The translations under genes and the position numbers were made by a program. The notes under the pieces were generated by a model. It was not told where the DNA came from. It saw only the letters and a list, made by a program, of their open reading frames with translations, and did no database searches. Below, piece by piece: positions 46,558 through 54,015 of a DNA stretch of 64,000 nucleotides (positions within the stretch are counted from its first letter, which is position 1; each line of letters starts with the position of its first letter). The stretch is taken from assembly GCF_004762045.1 (NCBI RefSeq), contig NZ_SJOM01000007.1, forward strand, positions 4,811,307-4,875,306. The letters are read 5' to 3'. The stretch is from Mycobacterium sp. DL99. GTDB lineage: Bacteria > Actinomycetota > Actinomycetes > Mycobacteriales > Mycobacteriaceae.

Positions 46558-49194
46558 TTACAGCCAGCTACGGTGCCGGCGAAGGTACCTGCGCTTGACC
46601 ACGTGCGCGGCGAGTCCGTACGCCGCCACGACCGCGGTCAACCACAGTGCGTATGTCATTGGCAACGGACTCATTTGGAGCAGACCGGCCAACGGGGTGA
46701 ACCCGAGGACCAGACCCACACCCGCCACGACGGCGGCTGCCGCCACCACGATGCGGGCGGGACGCGCGCCGCGCCACGGCGCCATTGTCGAGCGCAGCAC
46801 CAGCACCACCGCGAGCTGGGTCAGCAGGCCTTCGACAAACCAACCGGCATGGAACATCGCCGGGTTCTGGCCGGCCCCGAAGATCCACCACAGCGCGGCG
46901 AATGTGGCCAGGTCGAACATCGAGCTCAGCACACCGAAGACCACCATGAAGCCGACCAGGCCGTCCGACGGCCACCGTCGCGGCGCACGCAGGTAGTCAC
47001 GCTCGACCCGGTCCCACGGCAAGGCCAGTTGTGCGGTGTCGTACAGCAGGTTCTGCACCATCAACTGGATGGGCAGCATCGGCAGGAACGGCAGGAGAAC
47101 ACTTGCGGCGACGACCGACAACACGTTGCCGAAGTTCGACGCGGCGGTGATCTTGACGTACTTCATGGTGTTGGCCAACGTGCGCCGGCCCTCGACCACG
47201 GCGCGGGCCACCACTTCGAGATCCTTGTCCAACAGGATCACGTCGGCGGCGTCCTTGGCCGCGTCGGTGGCGGTGTCGGCGGCGATCCCGGCGTCGGCGG
47301 TGCGCAACGCCGCGACGTCGTTCACTCCGTCACCGAGAAAGCCGACAGCACAGCCATTTTGGCGGAGCGCGGACACGATCCTGACCTTGTGCCCCGGCCC
47401 CAACTCGGCAAACACCGACGTTCCGGTCACCACCGCGGGTAACCTGTGGTCGCCGATCCGGTCGATCTGGGTACCGACCAACACCCGCTCCGGGTCGACC
47501 CCGACCTGGCCGGCGACCTGCCGGGCGACGATCGCGCTGTCGCCGGTGAGAATCTTCACCTCGACGCCGCAGTCGGCGAGCCGGCCGACAGCGGGCGCCG
47601 CGCTGGCCCGTACCGGATCGACGAATCCCACGAATCCGGCCAGTATCAGGTCGGTTTCGTCGTCCTCGCGGTAATGCTCCAGGCGGGCGGGTCCCGGCTT
47701 GACCGCCACGGCCAGCACCCGCATCCCCTGCCTGCGGTAAGCCTGAACGAGATCGTCGGCCTCCAGCCGGACGTCGTCGCCCAGCGCGACATCCGCCTGC
47801 TCCAGCCACACCCGCGAGCAGCGCGGCAGCACCCGGTCGGGATCACCTTTGCAGATCAGTACATGCTCATCCGGCTGGCGCTGCACCACCACGCTGGAGC
47901 GGCGGCGCGCAGGGTCGAAGGCGATCTCGTCGACCTTGTCGAAAGCGGCCTCGGCCAGCAACGGCATGCCGTGTTCGGCCAGCATCTCGCACATCGCGGC
48001 GTCCAGCCGGTCGTGCGACTCATCGGCGAAAAATGATGCGAGGTAGGCGAACTCGGCAACCCCGTGATCGATCCGGCCGGTGACGTCGATGCTGTTGGCG
48101 TAGACCACCCGGTCCTCGGTGAGGGTTCCGGTCTTGTCGACGCACAACACCTCCACCGCACCCAGATCCTGGATGGCGTTGAGCCGGCTCACCACCACCC
48201 GGTCGCGGGCCAGCCGGGTGGCACCCCGTGCGAGATTGGAGGTGACGATGACGGGCAGCATCTCCGGGGTCAGGCCGACCGCCACCGCCACCGCGAACAT
48301 CGCTGCCTGGGACCAGATTCCAGAGACTGATCCGTTGACCACGAACACGATCGGGACCAGCACCAGCATGAACCGGATCAGGGTCCAGCCGACGGTGCGG
48401 ACCCCGATGTCGAAGCTGGACTCCGTGCGCACGCGAGCGGCGTCGCGCGCGAGCGATCCGCCGTAGGTCTGACTTCCGGTGGCCACCACCACCGCGGTAC
48501 CGCTTCCCGCGACCACGGCCGATCCCGCGAAGCACAGGCTGGCCGATTCGATGATCCCGGTGCCGGCCGCGGCGCCGTCGGCCACCGAGGCGCTCTTGCG
48601 CACCGGCAGCGCCTCACCGCTGAGCACCGACTGGTCGATGAGGAGGTCGGTGCAGGACAGCAGCCGCAGATCGGCTGCCACCACGTCGCCGGCCCGCAGC
48701 GTCACGACGTCGCCGGGCACCAGGTCGCTCACCGGCACTTCACGCTCGAGCGGTTCCTCGGATTCGTCGGCCCGGCGGCGCACCGTCGCGGTGGCCGATG
48801 CCAGGGTGCGCAGCTGTCGCGTCGCCCGTACCGTCCGCGTCTGCTGCCACAGCCGCAGCCCGACCGCGAGGACCACCATTACGGCCACGGTGATGGATCC
48901 GCGCGGGTCACCGACGGCCACGAAGATCGCGGCGAGTCCGCTGAGCAGGGCGACGAACGGACTGCGCAGTGCCGCGGCGAGCCGCGCGAAGAAGCCGTCC
49001 TCGGCGGCTGCTGGGAGGTTCTCGCCTTGGCGGTGCAGCCGTTCAGCCGCCTGCGCTTCGGTCAGTCCCCGCGGCGTCGCGTCCATCTGCTGGAACACCG
49101 TGAACACCGGCGCCTCGGCCAGTTCGCGCAGCGGCATCACGTCGCCGACCGCGTCGAGACGGCCCGCACTGCGGTGAATCCCGGGTGAGGTCAT
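46558..49194 (-). CDS. mgtA: Mg2+-importing P-type ATPase (P3B)
   Basis: 878-residue magnesium-importing ATPase. The phosphorylated Asp is D353 in DKTGTLTED, the actuator loop is LSGEALPV, and the hinge GDGVND is at 621-626. The helix 4 motif LTPEMLPVIVTSNLARGA is the hallmark of the MgtA/MgtB branch. Ten membrane helices are expected. ATG 49194 has AAGGA 7 bases upstream. The leader upstream holds a 21-codon ORF and a stem that could hide the AAGGA, so Mg2+-responsive leader control is possible. mgtC follows after 30 bases. Confidence 0.93.
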   Translation of the reverse strand: MTSPGIHRSAGRLDAVGDVMPLRELAEAPVFTVFQQMDATPRGLTEAQAAERLHRQGENLPAAAEDGFFARLAAALRSPFVALLSGLAAIFVAVGDPRGSITVAVMVVLAVGLRLWQQTRTVRATRQLRTLASATATVRRRADESEEPLEREVPVSDLVPGDVVTLRAGDVVAADLRLLSCTDLLIDQSVLSGEALPVRKSASVADGAAAGTGIIESASLCFAGSAVVAGSGTAVVVATGSQTYGGSLARDAARVRTESSFDIGVRTVGWTLIRFMLVLVPIVFVVNGSVSGIWSQAAMFAVAVAVGLTPEMLPVIVTSNLARGATRLARDRVVVSRLNAIQDLGAVEVLCVDKTGTLTEDRVVYANSIDVTGRIDHGVAEFAYLASFFADESHDRLDAAMCEMLAEHGMPLLAEAAFDKVDEIAFDPARRRSSVVVQRQPDEHVLICKGDPDRVLPRCSRVWLEQADVALGDDVRLEADDLVQAYRRQGMRVLAVAVKPGPARLEHYREDDETDLILAGFVGFVDPVRASAAPAVGRLADCGVEVKILTGDSAIVARQVAGQVGVDPERVLVGTQIDRIGDHRLPAVVTGTSVFAELGPGHKVRIVSALRQNGCAVGFLGDGVNDVAALRTADAGIAADTATDAAKDAADVILLDKDLEVVARAVVEGRRTLANTMKYVKITAASNFGNVLSVVAASVLLPFLPMLPIQLMVQNLLYDTAQLALPWDRVERDYLRAPRRWPSDGLVGFMVVFGVLSSMFDLATFAALWWIFGAGQNPAMFHAGWFVEGLLTQLAVVLVLRSTMAPWRGARPARIVVAAAAVVAGVGLVLGFTPLAGLLQMSPLPMTYALWLTAVVAAYGLAAHVVKRRYLRRHRSWL

Positions 49195-49260
49195 GATCCG
49201 GTCCTTATCGCGTCGGAGGCTCCTTGGGTGGGGTTTGTGCTCCGCGCGGACCGAGGCCGG
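49195..49260 (-). promoter_or_regulatory. mgtA leader with possible Shine-Dalgarno-sequestering stem
   Basis: Between the leader-ORF stop and mgtA ATG, the transcript has CGGUCC (from 49248-49253, 7 bases after the stop codon) complementary to GGACCG (from 49199-49204), which includes most of the AAGGA ribosome-binding site. An alternative pairing of CGGAG with CUCCG also exists. A ribosome at the leader-ORF stop would cover CGGUCC and free the site. The mechanism is inferred. Confidence 0.45.
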
Positions 49261-49326
49261 CTAGACGGACTGCAACAGGTTGCGCTGCGTCCGTGCGCGG
49301 AGGCGGGTACTACTTCCCTCGACCAT
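49261..49326 (-). CDS. Leader peptide ORF upstream of mgtA
   Basis: 21-codon ORF in the mgtA leader. It begins MVEGSSTRL, has an arginine-rich middle (RLRARTQR) and ends LLQSV before TAG. GGAGG lies 8 bases before the ATG, a stronger ribosome-binding site than most genes here have. It ends 66 bases before mgtA. Its coding sequence includes a stem (CGGAC...GTCCG) at the 3' end. Short ORFs in mgtA/mgtC leaders control these genes in enterobacteria through translation speed; a similar role is inferred, with no sequence similarity to MgtL or MgtP. Confidence 0.5.
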   Translation of the reverse strand: MVEGSSTRLRARTQRNLLQSV

Positions 49327-49395
49327 GTGGTCCACCTCCAAGCCGCCGTTCGCCGCGGGTGCGGCGTCGCAGTCCAGTAGAACCCAAGACATCCG

Positions 49396-49421
49396 AACAG
49401 TCAAACGCTTGCACAACTGTT
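49396..49421. promoter_or_regulatory. Possible ArsR 12-2-12 operator between mgtA leader and arsR
   Basis: AACAGT (49396-49401) and ACTGTT (49416-49421) are perfect inverted arms spaced so that the whole is 26 bp, the 12-2-12 layout of ArsR/SmtB operators; 7 of 12 positions are symmetric. It lies 42 bases before the arsR start and 70 bases upstream of the leader ORF, so it could affect both directions. Confidence 0.45.
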
Positions 49422-49462
49422 AGAAATCCGTCAGCCTGGCAGATGCCACCGAGAGGAGTTCC

Positions 49463-49804
49463 GTGCCCGACCCCACGCCAGCTGACGACGAGCTTCCGCC
49501 GCGGCTGTTGCAAGACACCGCGGCCACCTTCGGGTTGCTGTCCGCGCCCGTACGTCTGCACATCCTGTGGCTGCTCTCCCGCGGCGAACAGGACGTCGGC
49601 ACCCTGGCCGACAAGACCGGACAGAGCCTGGCCACCGTGAGCCACCACCTCGGCAAGCTCAAGCTGGCCGGCCTGGTGCGCGCCCAACGGCACGGCAAGC
49701 GCCAGGTCTACGTCGCGACAGACCCGCGCGTACTCGCTGTCATCCGAGAGGCGATCGGCGGGCACGCCGACCCGGACATGCCGCTGCGCATCCGCCACGC
49801 CTGA
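49463..49804 (+). CDS. ArsR/SmtB-family winged-helix regulator
   Basis: 113-residue dimeric repressor. The core is FGLLSAPVRLHILWLLSRGEQDVGTLADKTGQSLATVSHHLGKLKLAGLV, with the SHHLGKL recognition helix. It has no cysteine, so the thiol metal sites of ArsR/CadC are missing. The C-terminal helix carries Asp and His residues (DPRVL, GGHADPDM, RIRHA) that could form an alpha-5 metal site as in NmtR or KmtR. It has a GAGAGGAG ribosome-binding site and GTG 49463. It is divergent from mgtA, which makes mgtA a candidate target. Confidence 0.88.
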   Translation: MPDPTPADDELPPRLLQDTAATFGLLSAPVRLHILWLLSRGEQDVGTLADKTGQSLATVSHHLGKLKLAGLVRAQRHGKRQVYVATDPRVLAVIREAIGGHADPDMPLRIRHA

Positions 49805-49810
49805 GCCTGA

Positions 49811-50069
49811 CAGCAGCAGACACCGGTACCGGCCCTGTGCGCCCGGTATGCGGTGGCGCAGGTGTCACAACGCAGGCGCGTGCTGCGCTTCGCGACTCTG
49901 GACCTGCTTTCCAGCGTTGCCCCGCAACGGATTTCACGATGGCGGCAGGTACCCGCACTGCTGTTGGTGTGCTCGTTCGCGGTGTTCACCGTCGGACTGG
50001 CTGGGAGTGATGGTCCTGGTGCCGGCCACTGTGGCCGGATTGGTCATCACCCGGCGCCTGCCCGGCTGA
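49811..50069 (+). pseudogene. VWA-domain membrane protein remnant (Rv1481/BatA-like), internally deleted
   Basis: A gene reduced to its two ends. The frame from 49811 encodes QRRRVLRFATLDLLSSV followed by APQRISRWRQVPALLLV and FAVFTVGLAG, matching the N-terminal membrane region of Rv1481-type VWA proteins. Near 50000 the homology jumps to the next frame (WLGVMVLVPATVAGLVITRR), matching that family's C-terminal helix and its RRLP end. The VWA domain itself, about 230 residues, is absent. The junction sits in GGACTGGCTGGGAGTG, which fits both ends, suggesting deletion between short repeats. No functional product is expected. Confidence 0.65.
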
Positions 50070-50079
50070 CCGGGAAGGC

Positions 50080-50931
50080 TCAGTGACCCAGCGGGTTGGC
50101 CTGGAGGAACGCATCGGCCACCGCACCGGGATCCTTGCCCTCGGCGACCTGCCTGCGCATATCGGCCAGTGACCCCGTGTCGAGGACACCGGCGATCTCG
50201 TTGAGAGCCAGGATCTGGCGCTCGTCGAGCGTGTTGCGGCGATACAGCGGCACCACGTTCTCGCCGCGGATCAGGGACGTCTTGTCAGCCAACACGGTCA
50301 GGTCCGACGGGATGGCAGGATCGGCCGTCGTCGACCAGGCCGCGTTGATCTTGCCGGCCCGCAGGGCCACGAACAGGCTCTTGTCATCAGGGAACACGAG
50401 TGCCGTGGGCAACGTGCACGACCCGACTGCCGCGGGCACACGCATCGACGCCACGGCACCCGGCCGGGCCTTGGCACAGTTACGGCGCAGCGCGCTCAGA
50501 TCGGTCCCACCCCACGCCGTGGCCGTGGCCGTGGTGACCACCAGCGCGGGCTTGTCCTGCGCCGACATGGTGTAGTCGCCGGCCGCGACACCTTCGGGTA
50601 GCGCCGACAGCAGATCCCGGTAGACCTGTTCATCCGCGCGTGCCGTGGCGCTCGGATCGAGCTCGGTCAGAAACCTGCCGGTGAACCCCGGCTGCACCGT
50701 CACCGATCCGGAATCCAGCACGCCGGGGACGCCATCGGTGTCGGTCACCACCGCCGGGGTGCCGTAGTAGCGCAGCGCCGCCGCGTAGAGATGACCGAGC
50801 AGCACCGACTCGGGCGCCGGACCCGCCCCGACCGCAAGAGCGGCCGGGGCCGAGTTGGACACGCATCCCCCCAACACCGGTGCCACCAGCGCCAACAGCA
50901 GCAGTAGTGCCGACGCCAGGGTGCGGCGCAT
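50080..50931 (-). CDS. lpqZ: Substrate-binding-like lipoprotein LpqZ (OpuAC family)
   Basis: 283-residue lipoprotein, the Rv1244 (LpqZ) counterpart. The signal peptide ends in the lipobox VLGGC with the lipidated Cys near residue 23. The mature part has the OpuAC/glycine-betaine-binding fold: GSVTVQPGFTGRFLTEL, SLFVALRAGKINAAWSTTADPAIP and the end IAGVLDTGSLADMRRQV. No ABC permease is adjacent, so whether it delivers an osmolyte is unknown. It starts 8 bases after the malic enzyme gene on the same strand and is likely co-transcribed with it. Confidence 0.87.
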   Translation of the reverse strand: MRRTLASALLLLLALVAPVLGGCVSNSAPAALAVGAGPAPESVLLGHLYAAALRYYGTPAVVTDTDGVPGVLDSGSVTVQPGFTGRFLTELDPSATARADEQVYRDLLSALPEGVAAGDYTMSAQDKPALVVTTATATAWGGTDLSALRRNCAKARPGAVASMRVPAAVGSCTLPTALVFPDDKSLFVALRAGKINAAWSTTADPAIPSDLTVLADKTSLIRGENVVPLYRRNTLDERQILALNEIAGVLDTGSLADMRRQVAEGKDPGAVADAFLQANPLGH

Positions 50932-50939
50932 TCGTGAGC

Positions 50940-52151
50940 TCAGGACTCTGCGGGGTCAACCGCCGCCGCGACCGCGGCCGCAACCGCAGGGCCGACCCGC
51001 GGATCCAGCGCACTGGGCACGATGTGGTCGACGGCCAGATCATCGCCGACGACGGAGAAGATCGCCTCGGCAGCCGCCACCTTCATCTTCTCCGTGATGC
51101 GGCGGGCGCCGGCATCCAGTGCACCGCGGAATACCCCGGGGAAGGCCAGCACGTTGTTGATCTGGTTCGGGAAGTCGCTGCGCCCGGTCGCCACGACCGC
51201 CGCGTATTTGCGGGCGGCGTCCGGGTGGATCTCGGGATCCGGGTTGGACAGTGCGAAGACGATGCCGTTGGGCGCCATCGTCGCGATGAGCTCCTCGGGC
51301 ACGACGCCGGCCGACACCCCGAGGAAGACGTCGGCGCCCTCGAGCGCCTCGGCCACACCGCCGGTGAGCTTGCGCGGGTTGGTGCGCCCGGCCAGCTCCG
51401 CCTTGAAGGCATTGAGGTTGTCCCGGCCGGAGTGCACGATGCCCTGCGAATCGAGCACGACGACGTCGGCGATGCCCTTGTTCAGCAAGATGTTTGCGCA
51501 GGCGACACCCGCCGCACCGGCACCCGAGATGACCACACGCAATGCATGGATGTCCCGCTCGAGCACCTTGGTGGCGCCCAGCAGCGCGGCCAGCACCACG
51601 ATCGCCGTGCCGTGCTGGTCGTCGTGCATGACCGGGCAGTCCAGCGCCTCGATGACCCGGCGCTCGATCTCGAAGCACCGCGGGGCCGAGATGTCCTCCA
51701 GGTTCACCGCGCCGAACGTCGGACGCAGCCGGATCAGGGTTTCGACGATCTCGTCGGGATCCTTGGTAGCGAGCACGATCGGGATCGAGTTCAGCCCTCC
51801 GAAGGACTTGAACAGCGCGCTCTTACCCTCCATGACCGGCAGCGACGCCGCGGGGCCGATGTCGCCGAGGCCCAACACCGCGGTACCGTCGCTGACCACC
51901 GCGACCAGGCGGTTGGCCCATGTGTACTTGGCGGCAAGGGTGTGATCAGTGGCGATCGCCCGGCTCACCTGGGCGACGCCAGGGGTGTAGGCGATCGACA
52001 GCGCACGCTGGGTATCCAGCGGCTCCTTCAACTCGACCGAGAGCTTTCCGCCTTCGTGATGATCGAAGATCTCGGCGTCTTCGATGACAACTTGCGGGGT
52101 GCGCTCCGCTGACGAGCGCTCGGACGAGGAGGCGACTGTACTTTCCGACAC
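50940..52151 (-). CDS. NAD(P)-dependent malic enzyme (malate oxidoreductase)
   Basis: 403-residue short-form malic enzyme converting malate to pyruvate and CO2. The catalytic Tyr lies in SIAYTPGVAQVSRAI, the Lys in GKSALFK, and the metal ligands in VMHDDQHGTA; the cofactor loop is GAGAAGVACANIL and the final motif LSNPDPEI. An Asp (VVLDSQG) after the second beta strand favours NAD. It links the TCA cycle to pyruvate near kgd. GTG 52151 (VSESTVASS) is favoured; ATG 52175 is possible. It is divergent from corA. Confidence 0.9.
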   Translation of the reverse strand: MSESTVASSSERSSAERTPQVVIEDAEIFDHHEGGKLSVELKEPLDTQRALSIAYTPGVAQVSRAIATDHTLAAKYTWANRLVAVVSDGTAVLGLGDIGPAASLPVMEGKSALFKSFGGLNSIPIVLATKDPDEIVETLIRLRPTFGAVNLEDISAPRCFEIERRVIEALDCPVMHDDQHGTAIVVLAALLGATKVLERDIHALRVVISGAGAAGVACANILLNKGIADVVVLDSQGIVHSGRDNLNAFKAELAGRTNPRKLTGGVAEALEGADVFLGVSAGVVPEELIATMAPNGIVFALSNPDPEIHPDAARKYAAVVATGRSDFPNQINNVLAFPGVFRGALDAGARRITEKMKVAAAEAIFSVVGDDLAVDHIVPSALDPRVGPAVAAAVAAAVDPAES

Positions 52152-52221
52152 GGCGCAAGGGTACTTCAATGCCAATTCTCACAGGGGCGGGTTCCCCGCT
52201 GGTGAGCGTTACTTAACAGTA

Positions 52222-52233
52222 GGTACGCGTACC
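52222..52233. promoter_or_regulatory. 12-bp palindrome upstream of corA
   Basis: GGTACGCGTACC is a perfect 12-base dyad in the 133-base gap between the malic enzyme gene and corA, 51 bases before the corA start. A short AT-rich stretch (ACTTAACAG) precedes it. An operator role is possible; no binder can be named. Confidence 0.35.
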
Positions 52234-52284
52234 ATTCGTTGTGCTGATCAGGTTGCTGCACATCGCGCAGGAAGGCCGGAAACG

Positions 52285-53388
52285 ATGCCCACATTCCGCG
52301 CCTTGCCACCGGCCCTGCGGGCCACGGCGAGGACCCGGCCCGCAGACCCGGACGCCAGGACGATCCACGTTCCGGTGGCGCGGGCCATGGTCGATTGCGG
52401 TGTCTACAGCGGTGGCGACCGGCTGCCCGGCAAATACACCCACGCGGCGGCACTGAACAAGGTCCGCGAACTGCAGGCCGCAGGCGAGAAGGCGTTCGTC
52501 TGGATCGGCCTGCACGAACCCGACGAATTCCAGATGCAGTCGGTGGCAGACGTTTTCGGCTTGCACGAGCTGGCTGTCGAGGATGCTGTGCACGCCCACC
52601 AGCGTCCCAAGCTCGAACGGTACGACAAGACCCTGTTCCTGGTGCTCAAGACCATCAACTACGTCGAGCACGAGTCGGTGGCGCTGGCCCGCGAGATCGT
52701 CGAGACCGGCGAGATCATGATCTTCGTCGGGCCGGACTTCGTGGTCACCGTGCGGCACGGCGAGCACGGCGGACTGGCCGGGGTCCGGAAACAGCTCGAA
52801 TCCTCGCCCGCCATCCTCAAACTCGGACCATTCGCCGTCATGCACGCGATCGCTGACCACGTGGTGGACAGCTACCTCGACGTGACCGACTTGATGGAAA
52901 CCGACATCGACGCCATGGAGGAGGACATCTTCTCCCCCCGCACGCACACCAACATCGAGTGCATCTACCTGCTCAAGCGGGAGGTCGTCGAGATGCGCCG
53001 TGCCGTGGCGCCGTTGACGCTTGCGCTGGCCCGGTTGCTGACCGACCACAACGACCTGATCTCGGTCGAGGTGCGCAGGTACATGCGCGACGTGCACGAC
53101 CACAATGTGCAGGCCTCCGACCGCGTCACGAGCTACGACGAGATGCTCAGCTCACTGGTGCAGGCCGCGCTCGGCAAGGTCGCCATGCAGCAGAACGTCG
53201 ACATGCGCAAGATCTCGGCGTGGGTGGCGATCGCCGCGGTACCCACCGCGATGGCCGGGATCTATGGGATGAACTTCGAACACATGCCCGAATTGCAGTG
53301 GACGTGGGGCTATCCCGCCGTGCTTCTGGCGATGGCCACCATCTGCTTCGTGCTGTACCGCACGTTCCGTCACAACGATTGGCTCTAG
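52285..53388 (+). CDS. corA: CorA-type magnesium/cobalt channel
   Basis: 367-residue divalent cation channel, the Rv1239c counterpart. A large cytosolic N-terminal domain (VFGLHELAVEDAVHAHQRPKLERYDKTLFLVLKT) leads to a long stalk helix and two C-terminal membrane helices. The selectivity motif GMN is at 328-330 (YGMNFEHMPEL), with the usual basic end (RTFRHNDWL). Mg2+ enters through the pentamer under membrane potential. ATG 52285 is preceded by GGAAGG; the open frame starting at 52084 lies opposite the malic enzyme gene. Confidence 0.94.
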   Translation: MPTFRALPPALRATARTRPADPDARTIHVPVARAMVDCGVYSGGDRLPGKYTHAAALNKVRELQAAGEKAFVWIGLHEPDEFQMQSVADVFGLHELAVEDAVHAHQRPKLERYDKTLFLVLKTINYVEHESVALAREIVETGEIMIFVGPDFVVTVRHGEHGGLAGVRKQLESSPAILKLGPFAVMHAIADHVVDSYLDVTDLMETDIDAMEEDIFSPRTHTNIECIYLLKREVVEMRRAVAPLTLALARLLTDHNDLISVEVRRYMRDVHDHNVQASDRVTSYDEMLSSLVQAALGKVAMQQNVDMRKISAWVAIAAVPTAMAGIYGMNFEHMPELQWTWGYPAVLLAMATICFVLYRTFRHNDWL

Positions 53389-53394
53389 CCCGGA

Positions 53395-54015
53395 TCAGCT
53401 TGGGCTGGCGGCCCTACGGGTCGGATCGAGCACGTCGACCCCGTCGGTCTGCCACGCCTCGCGCATCGCATCCGCACCCTTGAGCCGCACCCAGGCAGCC
53501 TCGGTGGCAGTGATCGGCGTGGCCGAGAGCACCGTCACCGGAGACAGCGGGTCGGGCAGGACTACCTCGCCGATATCGCTGGGGCCCAACAGGAATGCAC
53601 TGAACGGTGCGGAGTCGAACAACTGCGTCTCCAGGTCGACGAGCGCGTCGGCCTCCAGGATCAGCCCCTCCACGGCGGGTGCGGCAGCCAGGACGGCCAG
53701 CGACCGGGCCAGCCCGCCGGGGGTCGGCCCCCGCAGCGACAGCACCACCTCGGCCCGGGGACCGTGGATCGGATCGGAGACCAGCTCAGTCGGATCGAAC
53801 ATCGGGTGCCGCGAACAGCCCAGCGTCACATAGTGATACAGATCCCTGCCAGAACTGTCGGTACCCCCGGCCCGCAGGTCCGGCCCGAACCGCAGCACAT
53901 CGATGCGCTCGGTTCCCAGGAAGGTGACGCTGGCGCTGACAGGTTCCGCGGTGATACCCGCCGCATCGAAGTGCTCGACCACATGGGCGCGAACCGCAGC
54001 CAGGACGTCGATCAC
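53395..54015 (-). CDS. Suppressor-of-fused (SUFU) domain protein
   Basis: 206-residue protein with a bacterial SUFU-like domain: VVEHFDAAGITAEPVSASVTFL, DLYHYVTLGCSRHPMFDP, RAEVVLSLRGP and PVTVLSATPITATEAAWVRLKG. Such domains occur as immunity proteins of polymorphic toxins and as stand-alone proteins of unknown role. The GTG at 54015 overlaps the sugC stop (GTGA), so it is the fifth gene of the trehalose importer operon. No toxin gene is adjacent, which favours a housekeeping or regulatory role. Confidence 0.75.
   Translation of the reverse strand: MIDVLAAVRAHVVEHFDAAGITAEPVSASVTFLGTERIDVLRFGPDLRAGGTDSSGRDLYHYVTLGCSRHPMFDPTELVSDPIHGPRAEVVLSLRGPTPGGLARSLAVLAAAPAVEGLILEADALVDLETQLFDSAPFSAFLLGPSDIGEVVLPDPLSPVTVLSATPITATEAAWVRLKGADAMREAWQTDGVDVLDPTRRAASPS

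Noticed and set aside
45142..47442. Very long plus-strand open frame opposite mgtA, mgtC and the permease
   Set aside because: It is a mirror of GC-rich genes on the other strand: composition is Arg/His/Gln-rich, no domain is recognisable, and the opposite frame encodes well-known families.
49195..49290. M-box (ykoK) Mg2+ riboswitch at mgtA, suggested by GGAGGCTCC
   Set aside because: The M-box-like wording is on the plus strand, while mgtA is read from the minus strand, and the rest of the M-box core (the CCCAG and GACGCC parts in order) is missing.
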